Origin: Flavobacteriaceae bacterium | Lineage (GTDB): Bacteria; Bacteroidota; Bacteroidia; Flavobacteriales; Flavobacteriaceae | Assembly (NCBI GenBank): GCA_947483075.1 | Contig: CANKLE010000006.1 | Span: forward strand, 62,001-126,000 | Length of the DNA: 64,000 bases | Reading direction: 5' to 3' | Part shown: in pieces, positions 53,801 through 63,873 of the stretch | Position numbering within the stretch: position 1 is the first letter of the stretch | Layout of the letters: each line of letters starts with the position of its first letter | Notes under the pieces: model-generated | What the model saw: the letters and a program-made list of their open reading frames with translations, nothing else | Database searches by the model: none | Told to the model about the DNA's origin: nothing | Translations under genes and position numbers: made by a program

Positions 53801-55173
53801 ACAATTAAGATAATGATTTGCCCAAATATAGCAGAACTCATAATTTTTGAAGAACTTTTAATTACTTCCTTATCCATTTGATTTTGAGAAAGGATATTAC
53901 TCTTATAATGCTTTGAGAAAATATGCAAAGTGGCTTCGACCACTATTACAGCACCATCAACAATAAGTCCAAAATCTAAAGCCCCCATACTCATTAAATT
54001 GGCACTTAACCCGAACATATTCATTATAATGATGGCAAAAAGCATTGCTAAAGGAATGACAGAAGCCACAATTAAACCTGCTCTTAAACTGCCGAGAAAC
54101 AAAACCAAAACTAAAATAACGATTAATGCACCCTCTAATAAATTGGTTGAAACCGTACTAACAGTTTTCTCAATTAGTTTGGTTCTATCTACAAATACAT
54201 CAATTTTCACACCTTTTGGCAAAGATTTTTCGATGGATTTCATTTTTTCCTTTACTCGTTCAATTACTCGTACAGCGTTTTCTCCTTTTTGCATTAAAAC
54301 TACTCCACCAACGGTTTCACCTTTTCCGTTTCTTGTCATTGCTCCGTAACGAGGTGCAAAACCAAATTTAACTTCCGCAATGTCCTTTATTAAAATAGGA
54401 ACACCTGTATTGTTTTTGACTACAATATTGTTGATGTCTTCTATGTTTTGAATTAATCCTTCGCCACGAATGAAATAAATATTTGGACCTTTATCAATGT
54501 AGCTTCCGCCTGTGTTTTCGTTGTTGTTTTGCAGCGCATCAAACACATCGATTAACGTTAGATTATTAGCCGAAAGTCGTTCGGGTTTTACTGAAACTTC
54601 GTATTGTTTTAGTTTACCACCAAAACTGCTCACATCGACCACGCCAACCGTTCCTAATAATTGACGGCGCACAATCCAATCTTGAATGGTTCTTAATTCA
54701 GATAGGTTGTATTTTTCTTCATATCCTTTTTGTGGCACTAAAACATATTGAAATATTTCGCCAAGCCCTGTTGTTGGCGGCAATAATTCGGGTGTCCCAT
54801 ATTGTTTTGGAATATTATCGGTAGCCGTTTTTATTTTTTCATCTACTCGCTGACGAGCAATATTAACTGGAACGTTGTCTTTGAAAACAATCGTAATTAC
54901 CGACAAACCCGAACGGCTAGTACTTCGCAATTCGACCATATCTGACAATGATTTAAACTCGGTTTCTAGTGGATAGGTTATGAATTGTTCTACTTCTTGG
55001 GTAGCCAAATTAGGTGTATTTGTAACTACTTGCACTTGATTATTAGTTACATCTGGCAACGCATCTACACTTAATTGTGTGAATGAATAAATGCCAAACA
55101 AAACAAATATCGCCAACAAAACGCCTGTAATGAGTTTGTTGTTTACGGAAAAATTAATGATTTTATTTATCAT
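50872..55173 (-). CDS. czcA: CzcA/CusA heavy-metal RND pump fused to a TolC-like outer membrane factor
   Basis: The 1433-residue protein joins two proteins. Residues 1 to about 1040 form a heavy-metal RND pump with twelve helices. LMSMGALDFGLIVDGAVIVVEA is the conserved TM4 motif with the proton-relay Asp. About residues 1048-1066 read VVLFLSCFSFNANAQTQTF, a signal-peptide-like stretch with an ANA|Q cleavage site. The remaining 370 residues are a TolC/CzcC-type channel with coiled-coil repeats (ALDLATKNYPTLQQATLQT). Fused pumps of this kind occur in Bacteroidota. The metal is not fixed; zinc, cobalt, cadmium or copper are possible. Confidence 0.93.
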   Translation of the reverse strand: MINKIINFSVNNKLITGVLLAIFVLFGIYSFTQLSVDALPDVTNNQVQVVTNTPNLATQEVEQFITYPLETEFKSLSDMVELRSTSRSGLSVITIVFKDNVPVNIARQRVDEKIKTATDNIPKQYGTPELLPPTTGLGEIFQYVLVPQKGYEEKYNLSELRTIQDWIVRRQLLGTVGVVDVSSFGGKLKQYEVSVKPERLSANNLTLIDVFDALQNNNENTGGSYIDKGPNIYFIRGEGLIQNIEDINNIVVKNNTGVPILIKDIAEVKFGFAPRYGAMTRNGKGETVGGVVLMQKGENAVRVIERVKEKMKSIEKSLPKGVKIDVFVDRTKLIEKTVSTVSTNLLEGALIVILVLVLFLGSLRAGLIVASVIPLAMLFAIIIMNMFGLSANLMSMGALDFGLIVDGAVIVVEATLHIFSKHYKSNILSQNQMDKEVIKSSSKIMSSAIFGQIIILIVYIPLFVLSGVEGKMFMPMAQTVSFAIIGALILSLTYVPWASSLFLSKRVSDKPNFTDRFMNKLNNLYQPYLVKALERKFAVIGPAILLFIASLFIFNSLGGEFIPELDEGDFAMNYTIRQGSSLPQSIEVGTQLEKLALTFPEVKEVVGKIGSSEIPTDPMPIESADLIMVMKDKKEWTTAHNKEDLAEKMNEKLSQIPGCNLSFEQPIQMRFNELIAGVKSDIAIKIFGDNLDKLFSEANKAVPIIKGIEGLTDIKVEQVTGMPQLVVKYNRNKIAQYGLNISDVNRILNTAYAGGTTGVVYEGEKKFDLVVRIPKNQNTDIDALKSLLIPTPRGNQIPLNEIAEITFKTAPSQISRENAERRIVIEANVRGRDVESVVLEIQQKLEAKLNLPEGYFITYGGQFQNLQEAKGRLQLAVPVALLLIFFLLFLSFRSLKEATIIFSAIPLASIGGIIALWVRGMNFSISAGVGFIALFGVAVLNGIVLISYYNQLKDEGEDNLLQRIYKGSSARLRPILATATVASLGFLPMALSTSAGAEVQKPLATVVIGGLLTSTLLTLFVLPVLYYLVMTPKKIKVNPKIATIVVLFLSCFSFNANAQTQTFSLQNALDLATKNYPTLQQATLQTQQQQALTKTATVLDPFNINSNLGQINSKLYDYNIGVAQSFRLSNRADRSLLNQNVAVAKSFEAVTKNELIKNVSNAYFNWLYNVQHYNLLLETDNIFADYEKYADKKFQVGETSKLEKINATLQRKELKMQLAEANSQVLFFLTELQKWTRNNEPYQAPTKYDALPEINVSDSTLVKNHPVLQFLQQQIIAKELAIKSEKAKANPSFNLGVNTQSLDKENPFYYGSVGVNIPLFRNGIKAKTQVAKLETEIAKMELDKSQQELVTFYLQQFQLQKQYFDQINFYKTEGLAMAETIVNSAQRLYKSGDIGYIEYTQNLKDANKIKTDYLTAMNNYNQTIINIQYLLNK

Positions 55174-55267
55174 CGAAATAGTATAATGAATGAGTAATTA
55201 GGCACTAATGCCCATTGAATAATGTGGAAAATCCACAACTCTATAACCCGAAATTACTCGGGCTTCA

Positions 55268-55594
55268 TTATGCTATTTGAGGTGGTTGCCAAATGCTTCC
55301 GTAGAAATTGGAAGCAAAAACGGATTTATAGGTTGGCAATTGTGTTTTAATACCTTGTGATGGTATCGGAAAGTTTATTGAATTTATTAGAAAAAGACTA
55401 ACTATTTGTGAACCACAGCAACTGCAAATACAGAAAGGAGAACATAAATCATTTTCTTTATCGTGAGAATGGTCTTCGTGGTTTGCAGTAAATTTGGTTG
55501 CATTATGTGCCAAGCTACTTACTTCCATATCCGCGCAAGGCAAACACGAAAGTGCTATAATATAGATTGATATTATGATGCTAAATAATTTCAC
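55268..55594 (-). CDS. Small Cys/His-rich exported protein (DUF6660-like) heading the efflux operon
   Basis: The 108-residue protein has a signal peptide (LFSIIISIYIIALSCLPCAD). A His/Asp/Glu segment follows (HNATKFTANHEDHSHDKEND), and then CSPFCICSCCG. This pattern matches the short proteins found ahead of czcA-type genes in Bacteroidota (DUF6660). The metal-binding look suggests a periplasmic sensor or buffer for the pump, by inference. About 95 bp separates it from the pump gene. Confidence 0.7.
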   Translation of the reverse strand: MKLFSIIISIYIIALSCLPCADMEVSSLAHNATKFTANHEDHSHDKENDLCSPFCICSCCGSQIVSLFLINSINFPIPSQGIKTQLPTYKSVFASNFYGSIWQPPQIA

Positions 55595-55800
55595 AAGTGT
55601 AAAAATATGATATTTTATGCTATTAAAAAAAACATTAACTTTTTATGAGTTATCGTCTTTAAATTTATTAATTTCATCGTGACTTATTTAAACTTGAAGA
55701 AAAGCTACCTCTTGAAGAAAAAAAAGTTACAACCCCTAAATTCAAAACTCCAATACAACTTCTACTCAATGCCAGTAAGGTTTTGCAAAATTGCAAAAAT
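55595..55800. other. Gap upstream of the efflux operon
   Basis: This AT-rich stretch has no gene and no clear TAnnTTTG box on the minus strand. The terminator and border repeat E follow to its right. Confidence 0.6.
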
Positions 55801-55830
55801 AAAAAAGAGGTCAAAAATGACCTCTTTCTT
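55801..55830. terminator. Terminator before border repeat E
   Basis: AAAGAGGTCA, loop AAAA, TGACCTCTTT. A perfect 10-bp stem with flanking A and T tracts. Confidence 0.82.
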
Positions 55831-55836
55831 CAATTA

Positions 55837-55912
55837 GCTCCCCCTATTGGAGAAAGTTACAAATTTGATGCGATGATTGCTTATTCAATACTCTTGAAAT
55901 CAAGGTTGTAGG
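55837..55912 (+). repeat. Border repeat, copy E
   Basis: GCTCCCCCTATTGGAGAAAG, TTACAAATTTGATGCGATGA, TTGCTTATTCAATACTCTTG, then AAATCAAGGTTGTAGG. It ends 38 bp before the GNAT gene stop. Confidence 0.85.
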
Positions 55913-55949
55913 TTTTAATGTTTTATTTTTAGTAGCTTACAATATTTGT

Positions 55950-56489
55950 TTACTCCAAAGTAAACAAATATTGATTGCCATTATGTTTGGTCATTTTAAA
56001 CCCAATTTTCTTTAATATTGTTACTGAACGTATATTGTTTGAATCACATAAAGCTCCAATTCTATTAATACCTCTTTTTTTCATTGTATTTACAATTGCA
56101 CCAACTATGCCAGACATTATTCCTCTTCCCCATAATTCTTTATTGAGGAAATATTCAATAAACCAAGTGTCTTTAATATCATAGTCTTTTTCAACTAATG
56201 AAGGTGAAATAATATCAATTACACCTATCACTTTGTTTATTTTTTTTAATGTTATATAGTGAGTAAAACTTTCCCCCCGGTGATATCTATGTACAACACC
56301 ATTTAATCGGTCAGAAACTACTTTTGTTGATTCAACTTTCTTCTCAGGTGTATATATAGTAGTTTCATCATCACTGAAAATTTCATAAATATCTTGAATT
56401 AAATCATTTTGCCGATTCATATCTTCCTCTCTTAAGGGATGAACTATGAATGTTCCATTATCTAAATTTATTGCATTAAATTGATACAT
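55950..56489 (-). CDS. GNAT family N-acetyltransferase
   Basis: The 179-residue protein is of the RimJ/RimL type. WFIEYFLNKELWGRGIMSGI gives the R/QxxGxG/A acetyl-CoA loop (GRGIMSG), and ALCDSNNIRSVTILKKIGFK is the usual C-terminal Asn-x-x-Ser motif. The substrate is unknown. It is AT-rich and probably a single transcription unit. Confidence 0.88.
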   Translation of the reverse strand: MYQFNAINLDNGTFIVHPLREEDMNRQNDLIQDIYEIFSDDETTIYTPEKKVESTKVVSDRLNGVVHRYHRGESFTHYITLKKINKVIGVIDIISPSLVEKDYDIKDTWFIEYFLNKELWGRGIMSGIVGAIVNTMKKRGINRIGALCDSNNIRSVTILKKIGFKMTKHNGNQYLFTLE

Positions 56490-56839
56490 ATTAATTGCTT
56501 TTATGTTGAAATTTACATTTGTATTTTTTAAACCACAAAATTTGGTAGTATACTTAATAAATCAAATTTTACTATTTACTTTTTTTTCAAATAAATTATT
56601 ATATTAAAAAAATTACTTTCTAGCATAACTTATTAATAGGTCATTAATTTATTTTCATTGAAATTAATTACTTCTTCATTTCAATAATAAAAGTATTAAT
56701 TATTCAAATCAAATAAATTATAAACTTAAATAACACTTTGAATTATATTAATTAATGCTTTAAAAGGGATTATTAGGTTTAATTTATATTAACTTTTTAA
56801 CATACTTATACCGTTAGTAAATCATCTATCATTAAATTT
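56490..56839. other. Very AT-rich gap
   Basis: Nearly all A and T, with poly-A/T runs and no gene, repeat or hairpin that I can support. It separates the GNAT gene from the restriction block. Confidence 0.6.
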
Positions 56840-57859
56840 CTAAAAGTATTTTTTTTCTAATCGTTTAATCTTATCTGGCACACTTTTTCTTGAGTCATTG
56901 TATGCTAAATCAAAAGCTTCTTGATAGCTTAATTTAGGCGTCTCTATTTTTGTAAATGAATAAGATTTTGAATAAGATTTTAAATTGATACAACATTCAA
57001 TTATTTCATTTATTATTTCAAGACATTCTTCGGTATAATTTAATATTTGTTCTTCTGTGAATCGTATTACAATAAAATTTTTACTAATAAAATAATCATC
57101 TCTATTTTTATCAGTGTTATCAAAATGTATTGGTTCTTTTGTATCATTAGTATATGGCTCATCTATTTCTAAAACTATAACAACATTACTTTTAACTAAT
57201 ATCAAATCAGGATAATAATAAGAATATTTGATAGATTTATAAACTTTTATGTCTGAATACTTAAGTAAATATCTATGAAAGAACTCTTCTGAGATTCCTT
57301 TTTTTATTGCATTATCTTCGAGTATTTCTAAATTATAAAAAATTTGCTTTCTGATATTTTCAAATATTTTGGTCTTTCGATTATGTCTTTCTCTGTATTG
57401 AAATTTTTCAGAATTAACATTGGAAACCAAGTCGTTATATTTTTTTAAATTTTCAAGGTAAATGGAATATTTTTTTTGGTATTCCACTTCAGATTTTTTC
57501 ATTTCAATATCATTGCCTTTAAATCCTACAAATATTGTTAATATTCCAAATAAAATAGAAATTGTAAGTATTGTTGGAAACCAATATGATTTCCAAGTTT
57601 CAGGTTTTATGTCAAAAAAAATGTCTGTTATTAGTAAACAAATAAATCCAATCCCCGCAAAAAAAAAGAAGCCACAACCAATTCCTCTCACTATTATTTT
57701 TAATTCCTTATCATCACCAATTGTTTTTCTATTCGGTGCTGATGGTCTTTTTACATTTGGATAAACTTCTTCAAATTTCACTTTAGATGAAGAAGCCTGT
57801 TTAATATAATCAGGAAAAATAACAATTGGATAAGTATTGTTGTTATTAAAATTAATCAT
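56840..57859 (-). CDS. Membrane-anchored putative nuclease (Vsr/DUF559-like fold) next to the type I restriction genes
   Basis: I do not know a named family for this 339-residue protein. It has a cytosolic N-terminus and two membrane helices (about residues 55-79 and 93-113). A Lys/Glu-rich coiled coil follows (115-175). The C-terminal domain has YYPDLILV (D218), VIVLEIDEPY (E231, D233), TDKNRDDYFI (D250, R253) and FIVIRFTEEQI (R266). That order resembles the Vsr/DUF559 branch of the restriction-endonuclease fold. It starts 39 bp after the hsdR stop on the same strand, so co-transcription is likely. Nuclease activity and a defence role are inferences. Confidence 0.65.
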   Translation of the reverse strand: MINFNNNNTYPIVIFPDYIKQASSSKVKFEEVYPNVKRPSAPNRKTIGDDKELKIIVRGIGCGFFFFAGIGFICLLITDIFFDIKPETWKSYWFPTILTISILFGILTIFVGFKGNDIEMKKSEVEYQKKYSIYLENLKKYNDLVSNVNSEKFQYRERHNRKTKIFENIRKQIFYNLEILEDNAIKKGISEEFFHRYLLKYSDIKVYKSIKYSYYYPDLILVKSNVVIVLEIDEPYTNDTKEPIHFDNTDKNRDDYFISKNFIVIRFTEEQILNYTEECLEIINEIIECCINLKSYSKSYSFTKIETPKLSYQEAFDLAYNDSRKSVPDKIKRLEKKYF

Positions 57860-57898
57860 TTTGATGTTTAGGTTAATAAATAAAAAAGTATAATCTTT

Positions 57899-60800
57899 CT
57901 AAGGCTCTGCAACCATTCCCAACGCATCATTAGTCAAATTATAAGTTGAATTACTTGAAAAGTCACTAGCCAATAGTTTGGCTTGTTCTAAAACCGTTTC
58001 TGTTGCCTTCAACTCCATATCCGGAGGATATCCGTGTTTACGAAGTATCTTCTTAACTGCAAGCCTCATCTTAGCTTGCACATTTTCACGTACCGTCCAA
58101 TCTATTGATGTATTTCTTCTAATGGTATCTACTAATTCTCTTGCAATATGCCTTAGGATTTCATCTCCCAATACAGCAACTGAGTTGTCGTTTACTTCTA
58201 ACGCAGAATAAAACGCATACTCTCTAAAATCAAGACCTAAATCCTCACCACGACGGTCTGCCTCTTTTATTTCTTTGGCAAGTCGTATCATTTCATCAAT
58301 TACTTGTGCTGAAGTAATTAAATTGTTTTGATAGCTTTTAACTGAACTATCTAACATCTCAGAGAATTTTTTGGACTGGACTAAGTTGACTTTGGTTCTT
58401 GTTTTTATTTCTCCCTTCAATAATTTCTTCAATAATTCTAATGCCAAATTTTTGTGTGTCATTCCTTTAACCTCTGCCAAAAATTCATCGGAAAGTATGG
58501 AAATGTCCGGTTTCTTAATACCAGCCGCATCAAAGATGTCAATCACCTCATCAGAAACTATTGCATCGGAAAGTATTTGTTTAATTGCTGTTTCAATCTC
58601 TTCATCTGATTTACCCTTACCACTTTGGGTAACCTTAACGATACGTGCTTTGATTGCTTGAAACAATCCAACTTCATCTCTGATATCAATTGTATAAGGG
58701 TGTGGTACTGAAATTGCGAATGATTTGGTCAGTTCGGTTACGGCATTAATAAATCTATCTTTCCCGTTCTCTAATCCCAACACATAGTTAGCGCCTTGAA
58801 TAGGGAAGTATAGTTTCTCTTTTGGTGTCATTGAGAAGAATGATTTGTAGTTCAATCCCTTCTGAACTGTTTTGTCTGTTGGTTGTTCTGAGAACATTTG
58901 TGCTACAACTTCATATTTCCCCATCATAACCGATGCGGCTTCATCTTGGTCAAAAGCAGGTTTCCCTTTACCACCACTATCGGTATACAATGCCAATGCA
59001 CGTTTCAAATCATTTGCAATACCTATATAATCAACGACTAAACCACCTTCTTTGTCTTTGTATACTCTATTGACCCTTGCGATGGCTTGCATCAAATTAT
59101 GACCTTGCATTGGTTTGTCAATGTATAAGGTGTGCATTGATGGCGCATCAAATCCTGTCAACCACATATCACGTACGATTGCGATTTTTAATTTGTCTTT
59201 CGGGTCTTTCAATCGTTCACCTAACGCTTTTCTTTTTGCTTTGTTTCTAACGTGTGGTTGGAAACTTAAAGGGTCGGATGACGAACCGGTCATAACAACT
59301 TTGATTGTTCCATCTGCATCGTCATCACTGTGCCAATCAGGTCTTATCTTGATAATTTGAGTATACAGGTCAACACATATTCTTCGGCTCATACACACAA
59401 TCATCGCCTTCCCGTCAAGGACATCATTACGAGATTCAAAGTGTTTTACAATATCATTAGCAATCAATTCTAATCGGTGCTCATTTCCAACGATTGCCTC
59501 TAATCTTCCCCATTTAGACATCAAACTTTGTTTATCTGATAGTTCTTCATTCTCGGTTAGTTCTTCAAACTCGGCATCCACTCTTGGTTTTTCTTCTTCC
59601 TTGAGATTGATTTTTGCTAATCTATTTTCATAGAAGATTCTAACTGTTGCACCATCTTCAACGGCTTGTTGAATATCGTACACATCAATATATTCTCCAA
59701 ATACTGCTTGGGTGTTCTTGTCGGTATTTTCAACAGGGGTGCCTGTAAAGCCTATAAAACTTGCCTTTGGTAACGCATCTCTCATATGTTTGGCAAACCC
59801 GTCCATAAAGTCGTATTGACTTCTGTGTGCTTCGTCCGCAATTACAACAATATTTCTTCTGTCTGATAACTGTTCAAATTGACCCTTGATGTTTTTGGTT
59901 TTACCTTCTCCAATATCAATCTTATCAATAATTTCGGGAAGGAACTTTTGAATGGTGGTAAATACAATCCCCCCCGATGTAACACTTAATTTCTTTTTAA
60001 GGTCATCACGATTTTCTGCTTGTACCGGTGTCTGACGAAGTAAGTCCTGACTTTGAGAAAAAGTATCAAACAATTGGTCATCTAAGTCGTTTCTATCGGT
60101 TAAGATTACAAGTGTTGGGTTGTTTAATGCTAATACTAATTTACCGGCATAAAACACCATACTTAAACTCTTTCCACTTCCTTGTGTGTGCCAAATAACT
60201 CCCGCTCTTTGGTCACCATTAAGTGCTGTTGCTACTTTGGTCGTTTCAACTGCTTTATTCACAGCGAAGTATTGATGGTAACGAGGAACAATCTTCGTTA
60301 TTTGTTCCTTATTTTGATGAAAAATAATATAATGTCTAATCAGGTCAGGAAGCACATTTTTGTTCAACATACCCTTTGCCATTACCTCCATTTGGGGCAT
60401 ATTCTCATCTGCTACCATTTTTCCATCAATGGATTTCCAAGGCACAAAAAATTGCTTAGGAGAAGTTAAAGAACCATACAACGCATCCCAACCATCAGAG
60501 ATGATTAACAAGGCATTGTATAAGAATAAAGACGAAATGGTTTGTTTATAAGTTTGCAGTTGGTTGAAGGCTGAATGAATAGTAGCATTTTCATCGACCG
60601 CATTTTTTAATTCAATAACAACCAAAGGAAGACCGTTTACGAACAATATTAAGTCCGGTCGTTTATTAACGTTATTTTCAATTATAGTAAATTGGTTCAC
60701 CACCAAAAACTCATTATTGGTTGGGTTCTCATAATCTATTAACCATACTTTATCTCCAACAATTCTATCACCTTTTCTATATTCCACATCCACACCATCG

Positions 60801-61078
60801 GTTAGGTATTTGTGTACCTGATAGTTGTTTTGGAATAGGTTGGGACTGTCGGTTCTCAATACTTTTTTTACTGCTTCCTCTTGTGCCTCATAAGGAACAT
60901 TTGGATTAAGTTTAGAGATTGCGTTATGTAATCTGTTTTTTAGTACCACTTCATTGTACTCCCGTTCTTGAGCCGTTCCTTCAGGTGAAATATCAGCTCC
61001 GTTGACATAGGAATACCCTAATTCAATGAACTCTTGAATGATGATTTGTTCTATATGGTCTTCGGATATTACTGCCAT
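57899..61078 (-). CDS. hsdR: Type I restriction enzyme R subunit
   Basis: The 1059-residue motor-nuclease cleaves unmodified DNA far from the recognition site. The N-terminal nuclease has [19 protein letters not shown] (PD...ExK). The SF2 translocase has Walker [23 protein letters not shown] in [13 protein letters not shown] and VGFTGTP-type motif III ([10 protein letters not shown]). A C-terminal helical region binds the methylase. The start overlaps the hsdS stop (TAATG). All key motifs are intact. Confidence 0.96.
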   Translation of the reverse strand: MAVISEDHIEQIIIQEFIELGYSYVNGADISPEGTAQEREYNEVVLKNRLHNAISKLNPNVPYEAQEEAVKKVLRTDSPNLFQNNYQVHKYLTDGVDVEYRKGDRIVGDKVWLIDYENPTNNEFLVVNQFTIIENNVNKRPDLILFVNGLPLVVIELKNAVDENATIHSAFNQLQTYKQTISSLFLYNALLIISDGWDALYGSLTSPKQFFVPWKSIDGKMVADENMPQMEVMAKGMLNKNVLPDLIRHYIIFHQNKEQITKIVPRYHQYFAVNKAVETTKVATALNGDQRAGVIWHTQGSGKSLSMVFYAGKLVLALNNPTLVILTDRNDLDDQLFDTFSQSQDLLRQTPVQAENRDDLKKKLSVTSGGIVFTTIQKFLPEIIDKIDIGEGKTKNIKGQFEQLSDRRNIVVIADEAHRSQYDFMDGFAKHMRDALPKASFIGFTGTPVENTDKNTQAVFGEYIDVYDIQQAVEDGATVRIFYENRLAKINLKEEEKPRVDAEFEELTENEELSDKQSLMSKWGRLEAIVGNEHRLELIANDIVKHFESRNDVLDGKAMIVCMSRRICVDLYTQIIKIRPDWHSDDDADGTIKVVMTGSSSDPLSFQPHVRNKAKRKALGERLKDPKDKLKIAIVRDMWLTGFDAPSMHTLYIDKPMQGHNLMQAIARVNRVYKDKEGGLVVDYIGIANDLKRALALYTDSGGKGKPAFDQDEAASVMMGKYEVVAQMFSEQPTDKTVQKGLNYKSFFSMTPKEKLYFPIQGANYVLGLENGKDRFINAVTELTKSFAISVPHPYTIDIRDEVGLFQAIKARIVKVTQSGKGKSDEEIETAIKQILSDAIVSDEVIDIFDAAGIKKPDISILSDEFLAEVKGMTHKNLALELLKKLLKGEIKTRTKVNLVQSKKFSEMLDSSVKSYQNNLITSAQVIDEMIRLAKEIKEADRRGEDLGLDFREYAFYSALEVNDNSVAVLGDEILRHIARELVDTIRRNTSIDWTVRENVQAKMRLAVKKILRKHGYPPDMELKATETVLEQAKLLASDFSSNSTYNLTNDALGMVAEP

Positions 61079-62352
61079 TAGTTGTTGATTTCGTTAATTT
61101 CTAATTCACCGGAGATTAGTTTAGTGAGTAAAGTATCTCTGAGATTTGTTAATTCTTGATTTTCGTTTTTGTTTTTTGAAATGGAAGTATAAATATCATT
61201 TGCAATTAAAGTAAATTTCGATTCTGTTAATTCATCTGGCAAAACAATATTCAAATTGTTTAAAGCTGAAATTGTTAATGCTTGCTGTGTACTACCTATA
61301 CAGACTTCTTTTATATAGTTCTGTGTGTTTTTACTTCTTAACCAAGTGAAGATGTAATATGGAGATAAATAACTTATATAATCTTTTATCCAAGTAATAT
61401 TTCCATCTTTAAAATAAAAGTTGAAATCGTCGTTTACCAAATAAGTATTTCCAATTGTACCAACGGAAGTAATTAATATATCTCCAATTTTAGGTGACCC
61501 AAATTTTGATTTTATTTCATTATATCTTTCTTCCGAGATGAATAATTCAGAAGAAATTTTGTTACTTTTATCTAATTCCGTTATTTCTTTTCCCCTAAAA
61601 AAAGGGATTCCTTCGTTAACGTATTCTTCACTGAATATTCTCTTACTTGAACTTATTATTGTAACCTTTGATAATTTATTCACCTCCCATCCCTTCGGAA
61701 TCTCACCCAATTCACTAACCATCATTTCACCACAGGATGATTTATAAGGTTCTCCATTTTCATTAGGAAACTCAAAATCAATGAACCATTGTTTGAAAAG
61801 AGTTTGTGCAAGCGTTTCTAATTCTTGATTTATTTTATTGTTGAGTTCAATTTTATCGTCAAGAGAAGATAGTATTTCTGCGATTGCGGTTTGGGTTGGA
61901 AGGTCGGGTAATGAAAACTTCAAATTCTTTACTACGCTTCCTGAAATTTCAGCAAAAGTTGTTCCTGTCCCAAGTCCTTTTATTCTTTCAACATTAGATT
62001 TTATTAAGTAATAAACAAAATTATAATCTGCCTTTTCAGGGTTAATTACTAAACTCTTAAAACCTTGATTTGTACATACCTCTTTTTCTGCGATAGCAAG
62101 ATATCCTATAGGTGCTCTTGATGTTAGTAGAATTGAATTCTTAGGCAATATTCTTGCTGAGGAGTTTTTAAGTCCTAATTCCGTTATGTTTCTTTCTCCT
62201 CTCAAAATAAACCTCTTTTTATAATTTGTTAAGTCACGAGGAGTTATCCAAGAAATTTCACCACCATAATAGGAATCTTCTTTAGTTGATGGTGTTCCAC
62301 CGCCAATAACTTCACAAAAATCTTCAATTTTTAATTCTTTCCACTCACTCAT
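61078..62352 (-). CDS. hsdS: Type I restriction specificity subunit
   Basis: The 424-residue protein has two target recognition domains, each followed by a conserved helix. TRD1 starts [20 protein letters not shown] and ends with [23 protein letters not shown]2 starts [20 protein letters not shown] and ends near [16 protein letters not shown]. It sets the two half-sites of DNA recognition. It overlaps hsdM (ATGA) and hsdR. No second hsdS or inversion repeat is in the window. Confidence 0.94.
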   Translation of the reverse strand: MSEWKELKIEDFCEVIGGGTPSTKEDSYYGGEISWITPRDLTNYKKRFILRGERNITELGLKNSSARILPKNSILLTSRAPIGYLAIAEKEVCTNQGFKSLVINPEKADYNFVYYLIKSNVERIKGLGTGTTFAEISGSVVKNLKFSLPDLPTQTAIAEILSSLDDKIELNNKINQELETLAQTLFKQWFIDFEFPNENGEPYKSSCGEMMVSELGEIPKGWEVNKLSKVTIISSSKRIFSEEYVNEGIPFFRGKEITELDKSNKISSELFISEERYNEIKSKFGSPKIGDILITSVGTIGNTYLVNDDFNFYFKDGNITWIKDYISYLSPYYIFTWLRSKNTQNYIKEVCIGSTQQALTISALNNLNIVLPDELTESKFTLIANDIYTSISKNKNENQELTNLRDTLLTKLISGELEINEINN

Positions 62353-63857
62353 AACTCAATCCCCACTTTTTTAAGGTTAAGTTTAATGCGTTCTTGAAGT
62401 TCTATTGATTGTTCAAAATGAGATTTTAGGTTATCTGATATCACGGCAACTTTATCTTCAAATGATATTCCATCGTCTTCTATGTCTTCCGTACCAACAT
62501 AACGACCTGGCGTTAGAACAAAGTTGTTTTCTTCAACTTCTTTTAATGTTGCTGATTTACAGAACCCTTGAATGTCCTCATAATTTCCATCTTTACTTCT
62601 CCAATTGTGGTATACCTCAGAAATTTTAGCAATGTCTTCATCGGTAAATGCTTTATTCTTTCTTGATACTAATGCCCCTGATTTACGAGCATCAATAAAC
62701 AGGATTTCATTTTTACGGTTTCTGAATTTACCGTTGGTTCTATTGCGTGCCAAAAAGAACAAACAAGCCGGAATCTGAGTATTAAAAAACAATTGAGTTG
62801 GTAGGGCAACCATACAGTCCACTACACCATCTAAAATCATATTTTTTCTTATCTCATTCTCTCCACCTGAATTTGAGGTCATCGCACCATTAGCCAATAC
62901 AATACCGGCAATTCCATTAGGACTTAGTTTGTTTATCACCAATTGTAACCAACCATAGTTTGCATTACTTGTGGGTGGTACACCATACTTCCACATATGA
63001 GAATCCTGTAATGATTCACCACCATAATCAGAAATATTAAATGGAGGATTCATAATTGCATAATCCACCTGAAGGTCTTTGTGTCTATCGTTATGAAAGG
63101 TATCACCCAATTCAATCTTGGCATCAATCCCACGAATAGCAAGGTTCATCTTTGCCAACTTGTAAGTAGTTGGGTTACTCTCCTGACCATATACGGAGAT
63201 ATCATCTAATCTTCCACCGTGAGCATCAATAAATTTTTCACTTTGAACGAACATACCACCTGAACCGCAACATCCGTCATAGATTCTTCCGTTGTATGGT
63301 TCTAACATCTCAACTAATAATTTTACAATAGATTCAGGTGTGTAAAACTGTCCTCCTCTTTTTCCCTCTGCATCGGCAAACATTCCCAAGAAGTATTCAT
63401 AAACTCGACCCAATAAATCTTTGCTATTCTGACCCGGCTCATTGAATCCAATATTACCTATCAAGTCAATCAATTCACCTAAACGTTTTTTGTCTAATGC
63501 TGGACGAGCATAATCTTTCGGAAGAACTCCTTTCAGGTTAGGGTTTTCTTTTTCAATGGCATCCATCGCATCGTCAATATCCTTTCCAATTGTTGGAAGT
63601 TTTGCTCTTTCGTATTGTAGGTATTTCCAACGTGCAGTGGGTGGTACGAAAAACACATTCTCTGCCAAGTATTCATCTTTGTCTTCTTCATCAGATAATT
63701 TATCTCCCTGTAATTTTGAATGTAGTTCTTCAAAACTATCGGAGATGTATTTTAGGAATATTAACCCTAACACGATATGTTTATATTCTGCCGCATCCAT
63801 ATTGTTGCGGAGTTTATCTGCAGTTGCCCAAAGGGTCTTTTCTAAATCTTGAATCAT
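62349..63857 (-). CDS. hsdM: Type I restriction methyltransferase M subunit
   Basis: The 502-residue N6-adenine methylase has the HsdM N-terminal domain ([19 protein letters not shown]). The SAM motif is [17 protein letters not shown] and the catalytic motif IV is [15 protein letters not shown] (NPPF). [17 protein letters not shown] is the typical lead-in. It is the first complete gene of hsdM-hsdS-hsdR in the window and starts 16 bp after the HNH gene. Confidence 0.96.
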   Translation of the reverse strand: MIQDLEKTLWATADKLRNNMDAAEYKHIVLGLIFLKYISDSFEELHSKLQGDKLSDEEDKDEYLAENVFFVPPTARWKYLQYERAKLPTIGKDIDDAMDAIEKENPNLKGVLPKDYARPALDKKRLGELIDLIGNIGFNEPGQNSKDLLGRVYEYFLGMFADAEGKRGGQFYTPESIVKLLVEMLEPYNGRIYDGCCGSGGMFVQSEKFIDAHGGRLDDISVYGQESNPTTYKLAKMNLAIRGIDAKIELGDTFHNDRHKDLQVDYAIMNPPFNISDYGGESLQDSHMWKYGVPPTSNANYGWLQLVINKLSPNGIAGIVLANGAMTSNSGGENEIRKNMILDGVVDCMVALPTQLFFNTQIPACLFFLARNRTNGKFRNRKNEILFIDARKSGALVSRKNKAFTDEDIAKISEVYHNWRSKDGNYEDIQGFCKSATLKEVEENNFVLTPGRYVGTEDIEDDGISFEDKVAVISDNLKSHFEQSIELQERIKLNLKKVGIEL

Positions 63858-63873
63858 TAGGGGTTAGTTTAGT

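Noticed and set aside
43981..55912. Border repeats as integron attC sites
   Set aside because: They have no RYYYAAC/GTTRRRY pair and no integron integrase is present in the window.
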